Positions 34,101-40,784 of a DNA stretch of 44,809 nt are shown here, piece after piece. The position numbers were made by a program, and so were the translations under genes. The notes under the pieces were generated by a model. It made no database searches. It saw nothing but the letters and a program-made list of their open reading frames with translations, and had not been told where the DNA came from. Every line of letters starts with the position of its first letter. The first letter of the stretch is position 1. The stretch is from an uncultured Spartobacteria bacterium (GTDB lineage: Bacteria; Verrucomicrobiota; Verrucomicrobiia; Chthoniobacterales; Chthoniobacteraceae), in the NCBI GenBank assembly GCA_903882875.1, contig CAIRYQ010000012.1, forward strand, positions 1 through 44,809, given 5' to 3'.

Positions 34101-35369
34101 CTACGCTTTTTCCGCCGCCTCGCCCCGCCCTTTGTATGCAAAGGCAAACGCGACGAAGACGAACGCGACCGACGCAGCAAGGCCGCCCCAGAATTGCGGC
34201 CAGTGCGTCACTTTTCCTGTCGTGCTGGCGGAGAACCACCAGCCGCAGCCGAGATAGCCGAGCGTGTTGCCGAAGCCGGAATACATGAGGACGAAGAGCG
34301 CCTGCGCACGCGCGCGCCAGCGGGCCTCGACGCGCTGTTCGAGATAGATTTGCAACGTGATGAAAAAGAGCGCGAACGCGAAGCCGTGCATGGTGATGCC
34401 GGTGAGCAGCCACCATTTTCCGTCGAACGCGCACAGCCCGTAGCGCAGCACCCCGAAGCCGATGCCTGCGAGGAAGACGTGCTTCAGCCGCCAGCGTGTG
34501 AGCACTCCGGCGAGGCTGAACATGGCGATGACTTCGGTGACCTGGCCGAGCGTCATCCACGCGCTCGTGTGCGTGAGGCCGAGCTGCGCGAGGTGCGTGG
34601 GCGAGTAGGGATAGAATGCGGCGAGCGGGATATTGTAGAGCGCGGCGGTGAGGAAGACGACGAGGTTGTCGCGGTTTCGCAGGAGCGAGAGGGCGTCGAG
34701 GCCGAGGCGCTGCTTCCAGTTGAGGTGCTCGGTGGGCGCGGCGGGCTGGACCATGGGCAGCACGAAGCTGAACGCGAGCACGGCCATCCACGCAACGGTG
34801 CCGCAGTAGCCGGCGAGCGCGGTGCGGTCGGCATTCAGCAGCGAGACGATGATGCAGCCGAGCACCCAGCCGACGGTGGCCATGGCACGGATGGGGCCGA
34901 ACTGCCGACGCGCATCGCCGAGCCGCGAGAAGACGATCGTCGTCGAGATGCTCCAGGTGGGCGTGGAAAAAAGCGCGTGGAGCTGGATGAGCGCGAGCAC
35001 GGCGAGCGGGGGCGCGTGGAATTTGATCGCGGTCGTCGCGGCGCACATCGCGCAGCCGGTGGCAAGTGCGAGCCAGCGCAGCAATTTCACCGGCGCGATG
35101 CGCTGGTCCGCGAGCGCGCCAAAAATGAGCGGCGAGATGAATGCGGAAATTCCACTCGTGGAAAAGGCGAGCGCCTTCACGCTCATCGTGAGGCCGAGGA
35201 AGTGGACGTCGCCGTAGCCGCTGCCATCGAGCACGGAGCCGAGCGGCACGAACCACATGCCCATCGCCATCCCGTGGATGAAGAAGAGTGCGATGAGTTC
35301 GGCGTACTCGCGCCACCATTTCGATTCTTGCACCGGCGGAGGGACGCATGGAGCAGCGGGGGATGGCAA
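34101..35369 (-). CDS. MFS transporter, nucleoside:H+ symporter (NupG-like) type
   Basis: The 422-residue protein has about 12 membrane segments. The beginning (ALFFIHGMAMGMWFVPLGSVL), ISPLIFGALADQRI, the middle loop with LNWKQRLGLDALSLLRNRDN and MTLGQVTEVIAMFSLAGVLTRWRLKHVF are typical of the NupG/XapB group. PVC genomes carry many such proteins of unknown substrate, so nucleoside transport is only a family expectation. It is divergent from argA across a 153-base region containing a palindrome and a 7-base-period array. Confidence 0.8.
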   Translation of the reverse strand: MPSPAAPCVPPPVQESKWWREYAELIALFFIHGMAMGMWFVPLGSVLDGSGYGDVHFLGLTMSVKALAFSTSGISAFISPLIFGALADQRIAPVKLLRWLALATGCAMCAATTAIKFHAPPLAVLALIQLHALFSTPTWSISTTIVFSRLGDARRQFGPIRAMATVGWVLGCIIVSLLNADRTALAGYCGTVAWMAVLAFSFVLPMVQPAAPTEHLNWKQRLGLDALSLLRNRDNLVVFLTAALYNIPLAAFYPYSPTHLAQLGLTHTSAWMTLGQVTEVIAMFSLAGVLTRWRLKHVFLAGIGFGVLRYGLCAFDGKWWLLTGITMHGFAFALFFITLQIYLEQRVEARWRARAQALFVLMYSGFGNTLGYLGCGWWFSASTTGKVTHWPQFWGGLAASVAFVFVAFAFAYKGRGEAAEKA

Positions 35370-35406
35370 GCGCGGGGAGGCGGAGGTGAAAGGCGATCAG
35401 TGCTGG

Positions 35407-35452
35407 GTGATAGGCACCTATCACTTTTCACTTTTGACCTATCACCTTCACG
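35407..35452. repeat. Palindrome plus 7-base-period TCAC array
   Basis: GTGATAGG-CA-CCTATCAC (35407-35424) is a perfect 8-bp palindrome. CAC/GAC triplets follow at 35422, 35429, 35436 and 35443, a period of seven (TCACTTT, TCACTTT, TGACCTA, TCACCTT). The look resembles the GGTGAC arrays around the S23 gene, but the period is 7, not 8, and no gene lies inside. It occupies the shared upstream region of the MFS gene and argA. Confidence 0.65.
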
Positions 35453-35522
35453 ACCGCGCACTTTTCCGCAGACTTCGGACTTCACACGCGCGCCCGCGTG
35501 GCGCACAAACCGCACGACCTTG

Positions 35523-36830
35523 ATGAAAGTTTCCGACCTGAGAGGCATCCTCACCTACGTCCCCCGCTTCCGCGAAAAAATCTTCGTGATCTCGGTGGAC
35601 GGCGAGATCGTGGCTTCGCCGAACTTCGGGAACATCCTGCTCGATCTCGCGGTGCTGCGCTCATTGAGCGTGAAGGTGGTCGTCGTCCACGGTGCGGCGT
35701 TCCAGATCGAAAAACTCGCCACCGCCCGCGGGGTGAAGCCGACGAACACCGACGGCACGGGCATCACCGATGAGGCGACGCTCCAAGTCTCGCTCGACGC
35801 AGCGACGACACTGATGAACGAAATCATGCAGGGCCTCACGAGCGTGGACCTGCGCGCGGCGTACGCGAACGCGGTGATCGCACACCCAGCCGGCATTCTC
35901 GGCGGCGTGGATTTTCTGCACACGGGAAAAGTCGAGCGCGTGGACACGAAACTCCTCCAGCTCCTGCTGAACGAGGGCGTGATCCCCGTGGTCCCGCCGA
36001 TCGGATTCGACGGAGAAGGCCGCACGTTCCGAGTGAACAGCGACGCGATCGCCGTGGAAATCGCGGAGGCGCTCCAGGCCATGAAGATCATCTACCTCGG
36101 CGCGCGCGACGCCGTGGTGGCAAATGGCGAACTCGTGCGCCAGCTCAGCATCGCCGAGGCCGAGGACCTCGTGAAAAAACGCCGCGGCCAGGTGGATGTG
36201 ATCTCGCTTTCCAAGATCGAACACGGCGCGCGCGCCTGCCGCAACGGCATCGCACGTGTCCACCTGCTGAACGGCAACGTGGACGAGGCGCTGCTCGCCG
36301 AGGTGTTCAGCCCCGAGGGAGTGGGCACGATGATCTACGGCAACGACTACCAGCAAATCCGGCGCGTCTTCAAAAAGGACGTGCGCGCGCTGCTCATCCT
36401 GATCCGCTCGTCCGTCGAACACGCGGAACTTGTGAAGCGCACGCGCGCCGAGCTGATCTCTCAGCTCGACGACTACTGGGTGCTGGAGATCGATCGCCAG
36501 CTCGTCGCCTGCGTCGCCGTGCATGACTACCCCGAATCGCACAAGTCCGAGCTCGCCTGCCTCTACGTCGCAAAGAGCCATGAAGGCCAGGGGTTCGGCC
36601 GCAAGCTGATGGCCTTCGCCGAGCAGCTCGCCGCGCAGCGCGGCATGAAGCACATCTTCGCGCTCTCGACACAGGCGTTCAATTATTTCCAACAAAAGGG
36701 CGGCTACAGCGAGGTCTCCCCGGACGAGCTCCCACCCGAGCGCCGGAAAAAATACGACGCAAGCGGGCGGAACTCGAAGGTGCTGCAAAAAGTGATCGCT
36801 GCCGCAGTCGTCGATCCCGCGCGGGCCTGA
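35523..36830 (+). CDS. argA: N-acetylglutamate synthase (amino-acid N-acetyltransferase)
   Basis: The open frame extends far upstream, but ATG 35523 (MKVSDLRGILTYVPRFREK) gives the family N-terminus and 435 residues. The first part is an amino-acid-kinase fold (about 15-280; FVISVDGEIVASPNFGNILLDLAVL, VVVVHGAAFQIEKLA, NEGVIPVVPPIGFD, FRVNSDAIAVEIAEAL). The second is a GNAT domain (about 295-430) with the acetyl-CoA loop SHEGQGFGRKLM. This is classical ArgA, which makes N-acetylglutamate, the first step of arginine synthesis. No other arg gene is near. It ends four bases before a REP-like repeat. Confidence 0.93.
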   Translation: MKVSDLRGILTYVPRFREKIFVISVDGEIVASPNFGNILLDLAVLRSLSVKVVVVHGAAFQIEKLATARGVKPTNTDGTGITDEATLQVSLDAATTLMNEIMQGLTSVDLRAAYANAVIAHPAGILGGVDFLHTGKVERVDTKLLQLLLNEGVIPVVPPIGFDGEGRTFRVNSDAIAVEIAEALQAMKIIYLGARDAVVANGELVRQLSIAEAEDLVKKRRGQVDVISLSKIEHGARACRNGIARVHLLNGNVDEALLAEVFSPEGVGTMIYGNDYQQIRRVFKKDVRALLILIRSSVEHAELVKRTRAELISQLDDYWVLEIDRQLVACVAVHDYPESHKSELACLYVAKSHEGQGFGRKLMAFAEQLAAQRGMKHIFALSTQAFNYFQQKGGYSEVSPDELPPERRKKYDASGRNSKVLQKVIAAAVVDPARA

Positions 36831-36833
36831 TGC

Positions 36834-36929
36834 CGTAGCCGCCGACGGGAGGAGGCGGGCACACTTGCAAACGCGGAATGCAGAGCGCGGAAAAAATGAT
36901 CAGCCCGCCTCCTGCCGCTGGCGGCTACG
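36834..36929. repeat. Inverted pair of 27-base REP-like palindromes
   Basis: Copy 2 (36834-36860, beginning CGTAGCCGCCGACGGG) matches the copy after rarA with one difference. Copy 3 (36903-36929) is the same element in reverse, with a few changes in its centre. Together they can fold into a long hairpin around a 42-base A-rich spacer between argA and the symporter gene, and could act as terminator or mRNA stabiliser. Confidence 0.75.
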
Positions 36930-36983
36930 GCTTGAACGCGATGCTCGCGTTTCGCACGTTTCGCGCAGTAGCGTGCGCGACGA

Positions 36984-38615
36984 ATGAATCCAGCCCTCCT
37001 CCTCGATGCCATCGTGATCGTCGCGTACTTCGCGCTCGTCGTCGGCATCGGGCTTTGGATGAGCCGCGGGGAAAAATCGGTCGAGGGCTTCGCGCTCGGG
37101 AACCGGCAGATCGCGTGGTGGGCCGTGCTCGCGAGCATCCTCGCCGCGGAGATTTCCGCGGGCACTTTTTTCGGCGCGCCGGGTGAAGGTTTCGCTCTCA
37201 GGAACTACACCTACATCCAGCTCATCATCGGCTATCTGCTCGCCCGTGTCGTCGTGAGCGCGGTGTTCATCCCGGCGTATTACCGGCATGGCGTGGTGAG
37301 CATCTACGAATTCCTCGGGACGCGCTTCGGCCCGCGCACGCGGCGCGCGGCGTCGGCGGTGTTCCTCGTCACGCGGCTGCTCGCGAGCGGCACGCGGCTG
37401 TGGGTGCCAACAGTGCTGCTCGTGATGATCTGGAAGCTGACGCATGACGGCGTGGCCGCGACGCCGATCGGCGAGTTCTGGCTGACCGGCGGCGCGCTCG
37501 CATTCGTCGCGGTGGCCACGGCGATCTACACGACCATCGGCGGGATCCGCGCCGTAATTTGGACGGACGTGCTGCAGATCGTCGTGCTCGTGTGCGCGCT
37601 CGCATTTTCGCTTTGGCACCTGATCACGCACGTCGGCGGCTGGGCCGCAGCGAAGCCTCATTTGCTCGGCGCGGCGGTGTTCGACTCCGGCACGCAGGCG
37701 GGCCTCGGCTTCTGGGGAAATGTGAAGCACGTCCTCGAGCAGGAATACACCCTGTGGGCCGCGTTCCTCGGCTCGACTTTCGTCACGCTCGCGACGCACG
37801 GCACGGATCAGGACATGGTGCAGCGGATGCTCACCGCAAAAAACAAACGCCAGAGCGCATTCGCGACAATCCTCAGCGGGCTGGCGGATGTGCCGATTCA
37901 GCTCTGCGTGCTGAGCATCGGCATCCTGCTCGCGGTGTACTACGGCACATCGGCGGACGCGACGATCCCGCGCGACGCGCACGGCGCGATCGTCGCGAAC
38001 AAGGCCTTCCCGCATTTCATCCTCACGGCGATGCCCGGCGGGCTGCGCGGCCTCGTGCTCGCGGGCGTGCTCGCGACGGCGATGGGCTCGCTGAGCACCG
38101 CACTGAATTCGCTCGCGACCTCGTACGTGCGCGACTTTCACTTCCGCTGGTTTGGCGAGCCAGCGACGGAAGCCGGCCGCGTGCGCGTGTTCCGTTTCGG
38201 CACGCTGCTCTTCGCGCTGCTGCTCATCGCCGTCGGCCTCGCGACCGCGTGGGTGAGCGCGATGAATCCCACACTGCGCATCATCCCGATCATCCTCGGG
38301 ATTTTCGGCTACACGTACGGCTCGCTGCTCGGCGTGTTCCTCGTCGGCCTCTTCACGCGCGGCCGCGGAAGCGAAATCGGAAATCTCACCGCAATGTCCG
38401 CGGGCTTCCTCGCGGTAATGTATCTGAGCCGGCTCGACGACAAAGTCGCTGCGATGTTCGGCGGCAAAGGCCTGCCGCGCGCGGCATGGATGCCGGCGCT
38501 CGAATTCCCGTGGTGGATCTTTGCCGGCACACTCGTGACATTCCTCGTCGCGGTGTGCTTCCGCACACCCGCAGACCGGATCACGGCGACGTCGGAGAAA
38601 AACGCGCGGCCCTGA
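36984..38615 (+). CDS. Sodium:solute symporter (SSS family)
   Basis: The 543-residue protein has 13-14 predicted membrane segments. The first is LLLDAIVIVAYFALVVGIGLWM. The SSS signatures are VEGFALGNRQIAWWAVLASILAAEISAGTFFGAPGEGF, a loop GHGVVSIYEFLGTRFG-like (RHGVVSIYEFLGTRFGPRTR), TAIYTTIGGIRAVIWTDVLQ (the SSS stretch) and LRGLVLAGVLATAMGSLSTALNSLAT. Similar PVC proteins often take up sugars or sialic-acid-like solutes with sodium, but the substrate cannot be read from the sequence. The start at 36984 leaves 54 bases after the REP pair. Confidence 0.85.
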   Translation: MNPALLLDAIVIVAYFALVVGIGLWMSRGEKSVEGFALGNRQIAWWAVLASILAAEISAGTFFGAPGEGFALRNYTYIQLIIGYLLARVVVSAVFIPAYYRHGVVSIYEFLGTRFGPRTRRAASAVFLVTRLLASGTRLWVPTVLLVMIWKLTHDGVAATPIGEFWLTGGALAFVAVATAIYTTIGGIRAVIWTDVLQIVVLVCALAFSLWHLITHVGGWAAAKPHLLGAAVFDSGTQAGLGFWGNVKHVLEQEYTLWAAFLGSTFVTLATHGTDQDMVQRMLTAKNKRQSAFATILSGLADVPIQLCVLSIGILLAVYYGTSADATIPRDAHGAIVANKAFPHFILTAMPGGLRGLVLAGVLATAMGSLSTALNSLATSYVRDFHFRWFGEPATEAGRVRVFRFGTLLFALLLIAVGLATAWVSAMNPTLRIIPIILGIFGYTYGSLLGVFLVGLFTRGRGSEIGNLTAMSAGFLAVMYLSRLDDKVAAMFGGKGLPRAAWMPALEFPWWIFAGTLVTFLVAVCFRTPADRITATSEKNARP

Positions 38616-39139
38616 AACCCGCATGAACACTGGCTTCCAGAAAAATGCTGGTTTTTTGGCACTTTGCGATCGCCTTGGAACCGGCATGAATACGACACTT
38701 TTCCGTCACATTCCCCCGCTGTCCCTCGGAAAATTTCCACGCACGCGCACAGCAAGACTTTTTTCTGGAAAAATGTTCGGTGATCTTGCTGAAAAATCTT
38801 GGCAGCGGAGCGCGTGCTTTTCACACTCCGACCGCACCTGCGGACGAGAGCGAGCATGGTGTGAACAACTTGTGAGCAACTTCAGCAATCCAAATCCACG
38901 CAAAGCAGTAACGGCTTCGTCACAGGAGCCCGCTGGGATTTCGCGCGGAGAGAAAGTAAATACCTGCGTTCCACGGGAGATGAAACTCGAAACCGCTTTC
39001 GCACTGCGAGTTACAGCATCAAGATGCGCCGCGATCCGAATTTGTGTGGAACGCAATTTTGTCTCGTCCGCGTCGCAATCCGCGACATTTTCGCTGCGGA
39101 ACACAGCAATTTTCAAAAAAATCCCCTTCCAACTTGCCT
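38616..39139. other. 524-base spacer upstream of dnaA, candidate origin or dnaA control region
   Basis: No ORF is supported. The stretch is A+T-richer than its surroundings and repeats short motifs such as TTTTCTGGAAAAATG, AATTTCCACGC and AAATCCACGC. These are weak matches to DnaA boxes (TTATCCACA), but no exact box was found except the one at its right border. It may be oriC or only the promoter of dnaA; the sequence alone does not decide. Confidence 0.35.
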
Positions 39140-39147
39140 GTGGATAA
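39139..39147 (-). promoter_or_regulatory. Consensus DnaA box overlapping the dnaA start codon
   Basis: TGTGGATAA on the plus strand is the complement of the perfect consensus TTATCCACA. The GTG start codon of dnaA (39140-39142) lies inside it. DnaA bound there would block its own transcription or translation start, a simple autoregulatory arrangement. Confidence 0.7.
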
Positions 39148-40510
39148 AAACCCTAATCTGCCTCTTCTCAAATCCCTCTGGGAAAAAATCTCGGCCGCTC
39201 TGCGCTCCGAGGTTTCCCCCGAAGTTTTCGATCGTTGGTTCAAGGCCGTCGAGCCCGTCGAAATCAACGGCCAGCACATCACGCTGAAAGTTCCGAACGA
39301 CATCTACCGTTACTGGATCGAGGACAACTACATCGGATCGCTGCGCGCCGCGATCCTGCTCGTGGTGAAGGGCGCGCTCGAAGTGCGCTTCGTGTGCGGC
39401 GCCGCCGCCGCAGTGCCTGAGCCCGAGGTGAGCCGCGCGCCCGCGCCCGTGCCGGCGACCGAGGAGGAGATCGAGGAAAAGGCCGTCGCGAATGGCATGA
39501 ACCCGCGCAACACGTTTGAGACGTTCGTCGTCGGCGCAAACAACCAGTTTGCCCACGCCGCATGCAGCGCCGTCGCAAAGACGCCGGGGAAAGTTTACAA
39601 CCCGCTCTTTTTCTACGGCGGAGTCGGCCTCGGAAAAACGCACCTCATGCACGCCATCGGCCAGCATGTGATCGCGAGCCGCAAGGGCGCAAAAGTCTGC
39701 TACGTCACGAGCGAAAAATTCACGAACGAGTTCATTGATGCGCTCCAGAACGGCACCATCGTGAAATTCCGCAAACGCTACCGGCAAGTGGACGTGCTGC
39801 TCATTGACGACATCCAGTTCCTCGCCGGCAAGGAACGCTCGCAGGAGGAATTTTTCCACACCTTCAACACGCTCTTCGACGGCCATAAGCAGATCGTCCT
39901 CAGTTCCGACCGGCCGCCGACGGAAATCGGCACCCTCGAACCGCGCCTCGTCTCCCGCTTCGAATGGGGCATGACGGCCGAGCTGCAGCCGCCGGATGTC
40001 GAGACGCGCACCGCGATTTTGCAAAAGAAGGCCGCCGCGCTCGGCGTGAAGCTCGATCCCGCGCTGATCGAATTTTTGGCGCAGCGCATCCGCACAAACA
40101 TCCGCCGGCTCGAAGGCGCACTCATGCGCGTCGCGTCATTCATATCGCTCAGCGGCGGCCCGCTCTCGCCCGAGCGCGTCGAGATGCTGCTGAAGGATCT
40201 GCTGCAGGAAGAGGCGCGGCGCAGCGTGAGCATTGATAACATTCAGAAGCGCGTGGCCGAGCATTTCGACGTGCGCATCGCCGACATGACGAGCAAGCGC
40301 CGTCCAAAGAACATCGCATTCCCGCGGCAGATCGCGATGTACATCGCGCGCGAACTCACAAAATCCTCGCTCATGGAAATCGGCGACGCATTCGGCGGAC
40401 GCGACCACGGCACCGTGCTGCACGCGCACCGGCTCGTGAAGAATCGCATCGGCACGGATGAAAAAATCCGGCAGGTCGTGAAGTTCCTGCAGGATCAGTT
40501 GCAGAGGTAG
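39140..40510 (+). CDS. dnaA: Chromosomal replication initiator DnaA
   Basis: GTG 39140 gives a 456-residue protein starting VDKNPNLPLLKSLWEKIS. The frame is open 32 codons further upstream, but those residues have no domain I features. Domain I (LKSLWEKISAALRSEVSPEVFDRWF) is followed by a short acidic linker and the AAA+ domain: NPRNTFETFVVGANNQFA, Walker A GGVGLGKTH (about 160), Walker B LLIDDIQFLAGKE (about 218), and sensor region PRLVSRFEWG. Domain IV ends with the DNA-binding signature GDAFGGRDHGTVLHAHR. All functional motifs are intact. Confidence 0.97.
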   Translation: MDKNPNLPLLKSLWEKISAALRSEVSPEVFDRWFKAVEPVEINGQHITLKVPNDIYRYWIEDNYIGSLRAAILLVVKGALEVRFVCGAAAAVPEPEVSRAPAPVPATEEEIEEKAVANGMNPRNTFETFVVGANNQFAHAACSAVAKTPGKVYNPLFFYGGVGLGKTHLMHAIGQHVIASRKGAKVCYVTSEKFTNEFIDALQNGTIVKFRKRYRQVDVLLIDDIQFLAGKERSQEEFFHTFNTLFDGHKQIVLSSDRPPTEIGTLEPRLVSRFEWGMTAELQPPDVETRTAILQKKAAALGVKLDPALIEFLAQRIRTNIRRLEGALMRVASFISLSGGPLSPERVEMLLKDLLQEEARRSVSIDNIQKRVAEHFDVRIADMTSKRRPKNIAFPRQIAMYIARELTKSSLMEIGDAFGGRDHGTVLHAHRLVKNRIGTDEKIRQVVKFLQDQLQR

Positions 40511-40784
40511 GTCTGCAGCGGTGGTTCGGAATTGCTCGCGGAAAAAACGCGTCCATATCACCAGAGTTTCCGCGGCACTGAGACGGTGGCGCGGTGGCAG
40601 GCTGTCGCGCATGGCTTGTGAGCAGGCGTCCCGTGGATAACGCCACCTGCGCCCGTCCCGCTGCGCGGGGTTGGAAAATCTCGCCTGCCTTCCCGACGCC
40701 GGGCATGTTGCCAAGCTGCATCCAAAGGATGCACCCGCCGCGCGGTGTAACTTTCGCATACTTCAACCGAACTTCCCCAGAGCC
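40511..40784. other. Spacer between dnaA and the PVC dehydrogenase gene
   Basis: This is a 274-base gap without a supported gene. CGTGGATAAC at about 40631 is one base from the DnaA box complement TGTGGATAA. No terminator with a T run was seen. Confidence 0.35.

Noticed and set aside
33993..35522. 510-codon upstream extension of argA
   Set aside because: It runs antisense to the MFS gene and through the repeat array; the argA domain begins exactly at ATG 35523.
36900..38687. 595-codon minus-strand open frame opposite the symporter gene
   Set aside because: Very rich in charged residues with no fold signature, while the plus strand encodes a complete SSS transporter.
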